Assembly (NCBI GenBank): GCA_041739525.1 | Contig: JBGSNQ010000165.1 | Coordinates: 36,821 to 100,820, forward strand | Direction: 5' to 3' | DNA: 64,000 nt | Origin: DATJGR01 sp041739525 | GTDB lineage: Bacteria; Pseudomonadota; Gammaproteobacteria; Pseudomonadales; Azotimanducaceae | Shown here: positions 25,925 to 34,562 of the stretch, piece by piece | How positions within the stretch are numbered: position 1 is the stretch's first letter | How the letters are laid out: each line of letters begins with the position of its first letter | Position numbers and translations under genes: made by a program | Notes under the pieces: model-generated | What the model was told of the DNA's origin: nothing | Seen by the model: only the letters and a program-made list of their open reading frames with translations | Database searches by the model: none

Positions 25925-28078
25925 ATGAACCTGTTCGCAACACATCCCTTGGGCTTTTCCGACCTGATCGAGCAGGAACTGCTCGGCTGCGGCGGAGCGG
26001 TGGCCACGCGCACGACCGCCGGCATCGGCTTCGCCGGCAATCTCGAGTGCGCATACCGGATGTGTCTGTGGAGCCGCATCGCCAACCGCATTCTGCTGCA
26101 GATCGACACGTTCGATGCACCGGAGCCCGACGCGCTGTACTACGGTATCCAGCGCATCGACTGGCAAATGCACCTGCACCCCACTGGTTCCATCGCGGTC
26201 GATTTCGTTACGGCGCGATCACAGATCAACCACAGTTTGTACGGTGCGCAGCGCGTCAAAGACGCGATCGTGGACCAGCTGCGCGACGCAACCGGCGCAC
26301 GGCCGAACGTCGACCTCGAGGCGCCCGACGTTCGCATCAACGTATTCCTCGATCGCGATCGCGCCTCGGTGGCGATCGATCTGTCCGGCGAAAGCCTGCA
26401 CCGGCGCGGCTATCGTCAGGCACAGGGTCCCGCACCGTTGAAAGAGAACCTGGCGGCCGGTCTGCTGTTGCGCGCGGGCTGGCCACAGATCGCGCGTGAC
26501 GGCGGCGCCCTGCTCGACCCGATGTGCGGATCCGGAACGTTTGCCATCGAAGCATTGATGATGGCCGCAGACATCGCCCCCAACCTGGGTCGTTCTGCAT
26601 TCGGGTTCGAGCGATGGAAGCAGCACGATGCATCGGTGTGGGAGCCGCTGCTGGCCGAAGCGCGCGCGCGGCGCGAACGAGGCCTCACCTCCACGCCGAT
26701 CATTCTCGCCAGCGATCACGACGCGCGTGCCGTCGCCGTAACGTTGCGCAACTGCGAAGCGGCCGGGCTCGCGCAGTACATATCGGTCGAACAACGCGAA
26801 ATGCGCGACATCGTGCCACCGGCGCAACACGGTCTGCTGATTTGCAATCCGCCGTACGGCGAGCGGTTGTCCGACGTCGCGTCGCTGCCACCGCTGTTCA
26901 CCGAACTCGGCGAGGTATTGCGTACCCGATTCGAAGGTTGGCGCGCCTCGATACTGGCCACCGATCAGGAACTCGGTTTTCGCACCGGCCTGCGGCTCAA
27001 GAAGAAAAACGCGGCGCGTAACGGCGCGATCGACGTCTTTTTACTGACGTTCGACGTGGCTGCCGATCGCACGCTGACTGCGCACGGCAAGAGACCGCCG
27101 AAGCGGCCACCGGCTCTCGATGCCGGCGTCGATGACTTCAGCAATCGCATCCGCAAGAACCAGAAGCGCCTCGCTCGCTGGACACAGCGCGAGTCGGTGA
27201 CGTGCTATCGCGTCTACGATGCCGACCTTCCGGACTACGCCTTCGCGGTAGACGTTTACCGCAGCGATGCCACGTGGCTGCACGTGCAGGAATACGCACC
27301 ACCCTCAAGCGTTGACGCCGACAAGGCGCAACTGCGTCGCACCTCGGTGGAAGCGGTGCTGCCCGAACTGTTCGGCGTCGATGCGGCGCACATCGTAATG
27401 AAGACGCGCGAACGAAAACGCGGTAACGCCCAGTACCATCGGCAGGACTCGGCCGCGGAGTTCTACGAAGTGACCGAGGGCGGCTGTCGCCTGCTGGTGA
27501 ACCTGCGCGACTATCTCGACACGGGTCTTTTCCTCGATCACCGCCCGCTACGGATGCGCATCCGGGCCGAAAGCCGCGGTAAACGCTTCCTCAATCTGTA
27601 CGCGTACACCGGCGCCGCTACCGTGCACGCGCTCTGTGGTGGTGCATCGAGCAGCGTGTCTGTGGATCTGTCGAACACCTATCTCAACTGGGCGCTGCGA
27701 AATCTCGAACTCAACCAGCGCGATCTGCGTCATCACCGCCTGATCCGTGCCGACTGCAAGGATTGGCTTGCCGACGCTGCGACGCGTCCCGACAGATACG
27801 ATCTGATCCTGCTCGACCCGCCGTCGTTCTCCAATTCGAAGGCGACCGAAGGAGTGCTCGACATCCAGCGCGATCACGCTGACCTGATTCGCGCCTGTGT
27901 CGATCTGTTGGCTGCGGACGGCACGCTGTACTTTTCCACCAATCTGCGCGGTTTCAAGCTGAATGAAGGCGCGCTCGCCGGCCTCGACTGCGTTAACATC
28001 ACCCCGGATACGATCGACGAAGACTTTCGACGCAATCCACGTATCCACCACTGCTGGCGGATCCGCGCGTCGAAGTAG
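25925..28078 (+). CDS. rlmKL: Bifunctional 23S rRNA methyltransferase RlmKL
   Basis: Fused ribosomal RNA methyltransferase of 717 residues that makes m2G2445 (RlmL half) and m7G2069 (RlmK half) in 23S rRNA. The N-terminal THUMP domain is followed by an UPF0020 methyltransferase with LDPMCGSGTFAIEA (SAM motif, about 199-212) and ICNPPYGERL (about 302-311). The C-terminal half has its own SAM-binding NLYAYTGAATVHA and the catalytic LLDPPSFSNSK near residue 635. The length matches the E. coli enzyme. A TACAAT box lies 27 bp upstream and no clear Shine-Dalgarno is seen. Confidence 0.97.
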   Translation: MNLFATHPLGFSDLIEQELLGCGGAVATRTTAGIGFAGNLECAYRMCLWSRIANRILLQIDTFDAPEPDALYYGIQRIDWQMHLHPTGSIAVDFVTARSQINHSLYGAQRVKDAIVDQLRDATGARPNVDLEAPDVRINVFLDRDRASVAIDLSGESLHRRGYRQAQGPAPLKENLAAGLLLRAGWPQIARDGGALLDPMCGSGTFAIEALMMAADIAPNLGRSAFGFERWKQHDASVWEPLLAEARARRERGLTSTPIILASDHDARAVAVTLRNCEAAGLAQYISVEQREMRDIVPPAQHGLLICNPPYGERLSDVASLPPLFTELGEVLRTRFEGWRASILATDQELGFRTGLRLKKKNAARNGAIDVFLLTFDVAADRTLTAHGKRPPKRPPALDAGVDDFSNRIRKNQKRLARWTQRESVTCYRVYDADLPDYAFAVDVYRSDATWLHVQEYAPPSSVDADKAQLRRTSVEAVLPELFGVDAAHIVMKTRERKRGNAQYHRQDSAAEFYEVTEGGCRLLVNLRDYLDTGLFLDHRPLRMRIRAESRGKRFLNLYAYTGAATVHALCGGASSSVSVDLSNTYLNWALRNLELNQRDLRHHRLIRADCKDWLADAATRPDRYDLILLDPPSFSNSKATEGVLDIQRDHADLIRACVDLLAADGTLYFSTNLRGFKLNEGALAGLDCVNITPDTIDEDFRRNPRIHHCWRIRASK

Positions 28079-28112
28079 CCCAGGGAGCGGCAGTCAAGGA
28101 GAGACGAGCCTG

Positions 28113-29738
28113 ATGAAGATCGGCATACCCAAAGAGATCCACGTCGGCGAACGCCGCGTCGCCGCCACTCCGGAATCGGTAGAACAACTCGCCAAACTCG
28201 GTCACCACGTGGCAGTCGAACGCGGCGCCGGCGCGTATGCCGCGTTCACGGACGACGCCTATCGCCAGGCCGGTGCAGAGATCGTGCCGAATGCCCGCGC
28301 GCTCTGGTCCGCGTCGGACATCGTGTTGAAAGTGCGCGCACCGGAGCCCGATGTGCGGCTCGGCGTTCACGAAACCGAATTGATGCGCGAAGGCACGCTG
28401 CTCATCTGTTTCGTGTGGCCGGCGCAAAACCCGGACCTGATGAATAGGCTCAAGGCACGCAAAGCCACGGTGCTGGCGATGGACTGCGTGCCGCGTATGT
28501 CGCGCGCGCAAAAACTCGACGCGCTCAGTTCGATGGCCAACATCGCCGGTTATCGCGCCATCGTGGAAGCGGCGCAGCACTTAGGCCGCTTCTTCATGGG
28601 GCAGTTCACGGCGGCCGGCAAAGTGGCGCCGGCCAAGGTGATGGTGATCGGCGCGGGCGTTGCAGGGCTCGCTGCAATCGGCGCAGCGCGCAGCCTCGGG
28701 GCCATCGTCAGGGCCTTCGACGTGCGCCCCGAAGTACGCGATCAGATCAAGAGTCTCGGCGCCGAGGTACTCGACCTCGACTTGAAAGAGGAAGGTGCCG
28801 GAGCCGGCGGTTACGCCAAGCAGATGAGTCCCGAGTTCATCAAAGCAGAGATGGACCTGTTCGCGCGCCAGGCGATGGAAGTGGACATCATCATCACCAC
28901 GGCTCAGATCCCGGGTAAGCCGGCACCGAAACTGATCACCGCCGGCATGATCGAATCCATGAGAGACGGCGGCGTCGTAGTCGATCTGGCTGCCGAACAA
29001 GGGGGCAATTGCGACCTGACGGTGCCCGGCGAAGTGGTCGAGCATTCCGGCGTCACCATCATCGGCTACACCGACCTGCCGAGCCGTCTGCCTACGCAGT
29101 CGAGCCAGCTTTACGCGACCAACGTGCAGCACCTGCTGACCGAAATCACGCCGCAGAAAGACGGACGCATCGTCATCGACATGGAAGACGACGTGATTCG
29201 CGGCGCCACCGTGCTGCGCGACGGCGTCATCACCTGGCCGCCACCGCCACCCAAAGTGCCGGTTCCGGTGCCGCGACCTTCGCCGGTTGCTTCGGAAGGC
29301 AAGGCCAACGCCGCGTCGAAGCCGGCGACCGCAGCTGCTGCACACGCACCGAATCAATCGGGTTCCCGAACGGGTTCCCGAACCGGCCCGATCAAAGCAA
29401 GCAGCGCCATCGTGCTGCTATCACTGGCCGCCATCGCACTCGCGATGGTCGGCGGCGGCGCACCGCCGCAGTTCATGCAACACCTCACCGTATTCGTGCT
29501 CGCCTGCTTCCTCGGCTTCCACGTGATCTGGAACGTCACGCCGGCGCTGCACACGCCGCTGATGAGCGTCACGAATGCGATCAGCGGCATCATCATCATC
29601 GGCGCTTTGTTGCAGATCGGCAGTGCATCGTGGCTGGTCAAGGTGCTTGCCGGCGTTTCGGTGCTGATCGCCACGATCAACATCAGTGGCGGTTTCTGGG
29701 TGACTCACCGCATGCTCAAAATGTTCCGACGGGACTAA
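28113..29738 (+). CDS. pntA: NAD(P) transhydrogenase subunit alpha
   Basis: Alpha subunit of the proton-pumping transhydrogenase, 541 residues. It holds the NAD(H)-binding domain I (N-terminal MKIGIPKEIHVGERRVAATP; dinucleotide motif VIGAGVAGLAAI near residue 172) and, after a linker, four C-terminal membrane segments. The linker (about residues 373-428) is unusually Pro-, Ala- and Gly-rich, making the protein about 30 residues longer than E. coli PntA. ATG 28113 has AAGGAGAG upstream. pntB follows after 10 bp. The complex exchanges NADH for NADPH at the inner membrane. Confidence 0.97.
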   Translation: MKIGIPKEIHVGERRVAATPESVEQLAKLGHHVAVERGAGAYAAFTDDAYRQAGAEIVPNARALWSASDIVLKVRAPEPDVRLGVHETELMREGTLLICFVWPAQNPDLMNRLKARKATVLAMDCVPRMSRAQKLDALSSMANIAGYRAIVEAAQHLGRFFMGQFTAAGKVAPAKVMVIGAGVAGLAAIGAARSLGAIVRAFDVRPEVRDQIKSLGAEVLDLDLKEEGAGAGGYAKQMSPEFIKAEMDLFARQAMEVDIIITTAQIPGKPAPKLITAGMIESMRDGGVVVDLAAEQGGNCDLTVPGEVVEHSGVTIIGYTDLPSRLPTQSSQLYATNVQHLLTEITPQKDGRIVIDMEDDVIRGATVLRDGVITWPPPPPKVPVPVPRPSPVASEGKANAASKPATAAAAHAPNQSGSRTGSRTGPIKASSAIVLLSLAAIALAMVGGGAPPQFMQHLTVFVLACFLGFHVIWNVTPALHTPLMSVTNAISGIIIIGALLQIGSASWLVKVLAGVSVLIATINISGGFWVTHRMLKMFRRD

Positions 29739-29748
29739 CGAGAACATC

Positions 29749-31164
29749 ATGGCGATCGGCTACATCATCGTTTCGTATCTCGGCGCCGCGATACTGTTCA
29801 TTCTGAGCCTCGGGGGGTTGAGCAAGCAGGAGACGTCGAGCCGCGGCAACATCTACGGCGTGCTCGGCATGGCCATCGCCATCGCAGCCACCGTCTACGG
29901 TGTGCACGTGGGTGGTCTCGTCGTGCTGATTCCGGCAATCCTGATCGGCGCCGCCATAGGCGGGTCGGTTGCGGCGCGCGTCGAGATGACGCAGATGCCG
30001 CAGCTGGTCGCGATGCTGCACAGCTTCGTCGGTCTCGCCGCGGTGCTCGTCGGCATCTCGAGCTACCTCGACCCCGAAATGCAGTTCACCGGCATCGAAA
30101 GGACCATTCACCGCGTCGAAATCTTCATCGGCGTGTTCATCGGTTCGATCACGTTCACGGGTTCCATCGTCGCGTTCGCCAAGTTGCAGGGCACCCTCTC
30201 CGGCAAGCCATTGCTGCTGCCGCTGCGCCATGTGCTGAACGCGGTCGCATTGCTCGCTGCGATATGGCTCGGCTATGGCTTCGTCGGCGCGTCATCGGAT
30301 ACCGGCGCGCTCGTTCCATTGCTGGCGATGACGATCATCGCGATGGCGATGGGCTTACACCTCGTCGCAGCCGTTGGCGGCGCCGACATGCCCGTTGTGG
30401 TCAGCATGCTGAACAGCTACTCCGGTTGGGCCGCGGCCGCCACGGGCTTCATGCTGTCGAACGATCTGCTGATCGTCACCGGCGCGCTGGTCGGTTCAAG
30501 CGGCGCGATTCTCTCGTACATCATGTGTCGCGCCATGAACCGCAGCTTCATCTCGGTGATCATGGGCGGCTTCGGAACCTCCAGCGAATCGGCGGTAGCA
30601 GCGCCTCAAGGCAACGTCGTCGCAACCACCGCCGCGGACGTTGCGAACTCGCTGCGCGCCGCGAAGGCAGTGATCATCGTGCCCGGTTACGGCATGGCGG
30701 TGTCGCGCGCTCAAGGCGAGGTCAGCGACATGACGCAGCGATTGCGCAGCGAAGGTATCGACGTGCGCTTCGGCATTCACCCGGTGGCCGGACGTCTGCC
30801 CGGACACATGAACGTGCTGCTTGCCGAAGCCAACGTGCCGTACGACATCGTGCTCGAAATGGACAAGATCAATCCCGACTTCGCGCGCACAGACGTTGTG
30901 CTCGTGATCGGCGCGAACGACATCGTGAACCCCGGCGCGCTCGAAGATCCGAACAGCCCCATCGCAGGTATGCCGGTGCTCGAGGTGTGGCACGCGAAGA
31001 CGGTCGTGGTGTTCAAACGCAGCATGGCCACCGGTTACGCAGGCGTCGACAATCCCCTCTTCTACAAAGAAAACACCCGAATGCTGTTCGGGGATGCAAA
31101 AGCGATGCTCGAAGGCATCTTGTCGAATATCCCGGAAGCGGTTCCCGTCAGCGCAGTGAGATAG
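29749..31164 (+). CDS. pntB: NAD(P) transhydrogenase subunit beta
   Basis: Beta subunit of the transhydrogenase, 471 residues. Eight or nine membrane segments occupy roughly residues 1-260, followed by NADP(H)-binding domain III. Domain III shows VIIVPGYGMAVSRAQ (about 306-320), GIHPVAGRLPGHMNVLLAEA, and the DxVLVIGANDIVNPGA loop that closes over NADP. It forms the proton channel with PntA. The stop is followed by 34 bp before the redoxin gene, so readthrough into that gene is possible. Confidence 0.97.
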   Translation: MAIGYIIVSYLGAAILFILSLGGLSKQETSSRGNIYGVLGMAIAIAATVYGVHVGGLVVLIPAILIGAAIGGSVAARVEMTQMPQLVAMLHSFVGLAAVLVGISSYLDPEMQFTGIERTIHRVEIFIGVFIGSITFTGSIVAFAKLQGTLSGKPLLLPLRHVLNAVALLAAIWLGYGFVGASSDTGALVPLLAMTIIAMAMGLHLVAAVGGADMPVVVSMLNSYSGWAAAATGFMLSNDLLIVTGALVGSSGAILSYIMCRAMNRSFISVIMGGFGTSSESAVAAPQGNVVATTAADVANSLRAAKAVIIVPGYGMAVSRAQGEVSDMTQRLRSEGIDVRFGIHPVAGRLPGHMNVLLAEANVPYDIVLEMDKINPDFARTDVVLVIGANDIVNPGALEDPNSPIAGMPVLEVWHAKTVVVFKRSMATGYAGVDNPLFYKENTRMLFGDAKAMLEGILSNIPEAVPVSAVR

Positions 31165-31198
31165 ACTCGAACTCCGCTTAGCCAGGAGGAGAGTTGTC

Positions 31199-32302
31199 AT
31201 GTTGCTGCGTTCACTGCGCGTTTCGAAACGCGAATTCGAAGCCGGTACCGGCTGGAACTTGAAACCCGAAGGTGCCTGCCAGGGCGACATCTGCATTCCG
31301 CTGTCCAAACCGGCCGGCGATCCGGTGGACGTGCGCCAGGTCGCCAACGACGTAGGCATGCCGCTGGTCGAATCGCCCGAGCACGGTCTGTGGGCACTCG
31401 GCCCGGCATCGATCGGCTCGCGCACGCTAGCCTCTGCGGAAGCCCCCGAACTCACCCTGCCCGATCTCGACGGCAAACTCTTCAACCTGTCGAGCCTGCG
31501 CGGCCAGAAGGTATTGCTCTTCGCCTGGGCCCCTTACTGAGGCTGTTCAGGAGACCTGCCCGTGTGGCAGGCATTGCGGAACGAACTCCACCCGAAAGGC
31601 TTCGAACTGGTGGCCGTCGGTCTCGACACACTCGGCGGCGCCGGCTGCCGCGCCTTCATCGAAGCTGCCAAACCACAACATCCATCGTTGATCGATCAGC
31701 ATCACGTGCTGGCCGACCTGTTCGGCGTGATCAACATTCCAAGCAGCGTCTGGATAGACGAACGCGGAATGATCGTTCGACCTGCGGAAGCGGCGCCCGC
31801 ACCACCGCAACCCGGTGGCCCCACGGGGCCACGCGTGAACCTGCCTAGCGAACTGCCGCAACGCTTCGTCGAGATCATGGGCGAAGCGGCGAAGATCAAG
31901 AGCGATGCGCAGGCCTATCACGATGCATTGCGCGATTGGGTGAACAACGGATCGGCCAGCCGCTTCGCTCTTTCCCCGGAAGAAGTCGTCGAACGTTCGC
32001 GCCCGCGCGACAACGCGAAAGCGTTGGGACACGCGCATTTCGCGCTGGCGACACAACTCGAGATGGACGGCCATCACGACGTGGCAATCCCACACTTCCG
32101 CGAAGCGCATCGCCTCGTTCCAGAAAGCTGGACCTTCCGCCGCCAGGCATGGTCGTTGGAGAAGGTGATCGACGGTCCGCTGCAGCGCTTCTGGCAAGGT
32201 CCCGACCCGACCAAACCCGAGGCGTGGCCCTACGACGGCGACTGGCTTGCCGACATACGACGCGAGGGCGCCGAGAACTACAACGAACCCTGGAGGCCCT
32301 AG
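31199..32302 (+). CDS. Redoxin (thioredoxin/AhpC-TSA fold) with in-frame TGA at the redox motif: candidate selenoprotein
   Basis: One reading frame of 368 codons interrupted only by TGA at 31538-31540. Read through, the protein has an N-terminal domain (residues 1-75), a redoxin domain opening with LTLPDLDGKLFNLSSLRGQKVLLFAW, and then P-Y-[TGA]-G-C (residues 112-116): exactly where this fold carries its first redox Cys. The fold continues on the other side (LPVWQALRNELHPKGFELVAVGLD, later INIPSSVWIDERGMIVRP), and a helical, TPR-like tail runs to residue 367. A 6 bp hairpin lies 14 bases after the TGA. I read it as a U-x-C selenoprotein (inference). The alternative is a nonsense change of TGC/TGT, with a separate short product from GTG 31562, which does have an AGGAG eight bases upstream. 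The main start has a strong AGGAGGAG. Confidence 0.75.
31541..31571 (+). promoter_or_regulatory. Candidate bacterial SECIS element
   Basis: After the TGA, 14 bases lead to a perfect 6 bp stem, CCTGCC (31555-31560) with GGCAGG (31566-31571), closed by the loop CGTGT. The loop begins 20 bases after the TGA and has G at its second position. Both agree with the general bacterial SECIS rules as I recall them (loop 16-37 nt from UGA, G among the first two loop bases). The stem is short. Confidence 0.55.
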
Positions 32303-32333
32303 CGTCCCGGACACGACGTTCGCCGCGGTTAGC

Positions 32334-32825
32334 TCACGCGTCGACGTCGGCGTCCGGTACCCAGATCAGCATCAAGAACAGCAGGCCGGACATGATGACG
32401 TGCCACACCACGCCGGCGAGATAGGCGCGGAACTCGTGGTCGAATTCTATGCCGGCCACGTTCATGAACTGGACGGCGCCGAACAGATAACCGATCGCGA
32501 TGAACGATCGAACGCGCACACCGACGGTCGACGACATGAACAACACGGCGCTGACGTGCCCGACGATCTCGACCCCTAGAAGTGCGCTCGAGAGGTTCCA
32601 GATCATCGTGCGATCGGTCGTGAACACACCGATGAGCAACGGCAGCAGGCAGAACAGCACGGCGACCATCGCATGCACGACCATGCCGTGAAAACGGTCC
32701 GCCTGCGCCCTGCGCCACCGGCCCGACTCGCCGCGCCCGAACAACACGACGATGGCCGAGAACCCCGCCAGCGCAACCGCCACCTGCGCGAGCGAAAACA
32801 GGACCTCCGTTTCATCGTGCGACAT
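32334..32825 (-). CDS. Hypothetical multi-pass membrane protein
   Basis: Protein of 163 residues, not a family I recognise. Four to five hydrophobic segments are visible (about 8-28, 45-67, 75-97, 103-122, 135-155). Charged Arg-rich loops suggest a cytoplasmic loop around residues 30-43. It is encoded 5 bp after the DUF2237 gene on the same strand, so the two are probably one operon. ATG 32825 was chosen because the upstream part of the frame overlaps that gene and is low-complexity Arg-rich. No functional motif is seen. Confidence 0.7.
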   Translation of the reverse strand: MSHDETEVLFSLAQVAVALAGFSAIVVLFGRGESGRWRRAQADRFHGMVVHAMVAVLFCLLPLLIGVFTTDRTMIWNLSSALLGVEIVGHVSAVLFMSSTVGVRVRSFIAIGYLFGAVQFMNVAGIEFDHEFRAYLAGVVWHVIMSGLLFLMLIWVPDADVDA

Positions 32826-32830
32826 CGGCG

Positions 32831-33229
32831 TCAGTGTTCCTGCGCGCCGGTCGCGAACTCCATCAGCGTTTCGAGCGCCACGAACTCGAGCGTCTTCGCG
32901 TGCGTCGCTTCCAGCACCACGCGCGGCGCGGCGCCCGCCTCGTGAGCCTCGACCCAGCGCGCGGCGCACAAGCACCAGCGATCGCCGGGAACAAGACCCG
33001 TAAAGCCGTATTCGGGACGCGGCGTCGACAGGTCGTTGCCGACGCGGCGTGAGAATTCGAGGAACTCGCGCGTCGTCTCGACACAGACGCTGTGCACGCC
33101 CGGATCGCTTTCGTCGGTTCGACAGCACCCGTCGCGGAAGAATCCCGTCAGCGGCTTCGTGCCGCACGTACGCAGCGGTCCGCCGAGTACGTTGATGCCG
33201 CGCGGCGCAAACGCTCTCTGCTCGCTCAT
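32831..33229 (-). CDS. DUF2237 family protein
   Basis: Small soluble protein of 132 residues matching DUF2237 along nearly its whole length: NVLGGPLRTCGTKPLTGFFRDGCC at the start, GNDLSTPRPEYGFTGLVPGDRWCLCAARW in the middle and a THAKTLEFVALETL end. The conserved Cys residues (CC, CLC) suggest metal or disulfide chemistry, but the family function is unknown. It is followed at 5 bp by a membrane-protein gene and lies divergent from the RidA gene, with 81 bp between starts. Confidence 0.9.
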   Translation of the reverse strand: MSEQRAFAPRGINVLGGPLRTCGTKPLTGFFRDGCCRTDESDPGVHSVCVETTREFLEFSRRVGNDLSTPRPEYGFTGLVPGDRWCLCAARWVEAHEAGAAPRVVLEATHAKTLEFVALETLMEFATGAQEH

Positions 33230-33310
33230 GCTCTTTACTCGCTTGTTAGTGCCATCTCGGTGCCAGGCAATGCATTATTGCACCTTCATACGATTCCACG
33301 GAGATTCCAG

Positions 33311-33661
33311 ATGACCATCAAGCGCCTTCATGTCGGCCCACGCCTCTCGCAGGTCGCAATCCACGGCAATACGGTTTACTCGGCGGGCATCGTCGCGAGC
33401 GACCCTACGGCCGATGCGGCCGGGCAAACTCGTCAGATCCTCGATCTGATCGACGGATACCTCGCGGAAGCAGGTACCGACAAGACGAAGCTGCTCAATG
33501 TCACGATCTGGCTCGCCGACATCAAGGACTTTGGTGCGATGAACGGCGTCTGGGACGCGTGGGTGCCCAAAGGCAACACGCCGCCGCGCGCCTGTGTGGA
33601 AGCCAAGCTCGCCGCGCCGCAGTACAAAGTGGAAATCCGCGTGCTCGCTGCAATCGGCTAG
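33311..33661 (+). CDS. RidA family protein (enamine/imine deaminase)
   Basis: RidA-fold protein of 116 residues. Members hydrolyse reactive enamine/imine intermediates released by PLP enzymes, or act within catabolic pathways. Conserved features include VYSAGIVASDP, the QTRQILDLIDGYLAEAGTDKTKLL helix and the C-terminal NTPPRACVEAKLAAPQYKVEIRVLAAI with the Arg and Glu of the active site. ATG 33311 lies at the start of the fold; the upstream frame is not RidA-like. An LLM oxidoreductase gene follows 22 bp downstream, so a joint role in a flavin-oxygenase pathway is plausible. Confidence 0.93.
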   Translation: MTIKRLHVGPRLSQVAIHGNTVYSAGIVASDPTADAAGQTRQILDLIDGYLAEAGTDKTKLLNVTIWLADIKDFGAMNGVWDAWVPKGNTPPRACVEAKLAAPQYKVEIRVLAAIG

Positions 33662-33683
33662 CGATCCGAGAAACCAGGAGGCG

Positions 33684-34526
33684 ATGATGAAGGCCGCAAT
33701 CGGACTGATGGTGGAAGGCCAGTTCGGACTCAACTGGGACCGCTGGACGCGCGTGCTCGACATGGCCGAGCGTGCGGGATATCAGTGCGTATTCCGATCA
33801 GACCACTTCACGAATCCGGCGGAACCGGACCTCGACTCGCTCGAACTGTTCACGTCGCTCACGTATGCGGCAACACGAACCAAACGAATCGAGTTCGGCT
33901 CGCTGGTAGCGCCGGTCACGTTTCGTCATCCGACGATGACGGTGCGGCAAGCCGCGGCCATCGACGATCTGTCGAACGGTCGTCTGGTACTCGGCCTCGG
34001 TGCGGGATGGCAGCGACGCGAACACGAGAACTACGGCATTCCGTTCGACGACTTCCCGACCCGTTTCAACAAGCTGACCGATGCGCTCGAAATCACGCGA
34101 CGTCTTTTGCACGACGCAAAGCCGGTCACCCACACCGGCAAAATGATCAGCGTAAAAGACGCAGTGCTGCTGCCGCGGCCGAAGCGCAAAACGCCGATCC
34201 TGATCGGCGGCAACGGACCGAAGCGCAGCCTTCCGCTCGCTGCGAAATACGCGGACGAGTGGAACGGCGTGTTCGTCGATGCCGACACTTATCGCGCGCT
34301 GAACAAGCGGCTCACCGAGTTGCTGGAGAAAAACGGGCGCGATCCGAAGTCGGTGAAACGTTCGCTGATGGGACCGTTCGCGTGGGCGCAAGGTGATGGC
34401 GGAATCGAGCGGCTCGAAGCGTACATCGACGCCGGCTGCGAGCGCTTCATGCTGCAGTTCACCGACTACGACAACCTCGAGCCGATCGAAGCCTGGGCCG
34501 CCGACAACCTGAAACGGTTTCGCTGA
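33684..34526 (+). CDS. LLM class flavin-dependent oxidoreductase
   Basis: TIM-barrel flavoenzyme of 280 residues from the bacterial luciferase-like superfamily, with TRIEFGSLVAPVTFRHP-type strands, DDLSNGRLVLGLGAGWQRREHENYG and RPKRKTPILIGGNG. Such enzymes use FMN or F420; the sequence does not decide which. The start has AACCAGGAGGCG upstream of two adjacent ATG codons, of which the first (33684) is given. It follows the RidA gene closely. The gene converges with the GPH transporter, with a GC-rich hairpin between. Confidence 0.88.
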   Translation: MMKAAIGLMVEGQFGLNWDRWTRVLDMAERAGYQCVFRSDHFTNPAEPDLDSLELFTSLTYAATRTKRIEFGSLVAPVTFRHPTMTVRQAAAIDDLSNGRLVLGLGAGWQRREHENYGIPFDDFPTRFNKLTDALEITRRLLHDAKPVTHTGKMISVKDAVLLPRPKRKTPILIGGNGPKRSLPLAAKYADEWNGVFVDADTYRALNKRLTELLEKNGRDPKSVKRSLMGPFAWAQGDGGIERLEAYIDAGCERFMLQFTDYDNLEPIEAWAADNLKRFR

Positions 34527-34535
34527 GAAGCTGAC

Positions 34536-34556
34536 CGCGCGCCGAAGGGGCGCGCG
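34536..34556. terminator. GC-rich hairpin between convergent genes
   Basis: Eight complementary base pairs (34536-34543 with 34549-34556, mostly CGCGCGCC) around a five-base loop, in the 36 bp between the stop of the LLM oxidoreductase and that of the transporter. There is no T tract, so it may be a weak or Rho-assisted terminator. Confidence 0.45.
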
Positions 34557-34562
34557 ATTGCC

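Noticed and set aside
31562..32302. The second half of the redoxin as an independent gene starting at GTG 31562
   Set aside because: An AGGAG does lie eight bases upstream, but the product would be half a domain lacking its first strands and redox residue, while the frame continues unbroken through the TGA.
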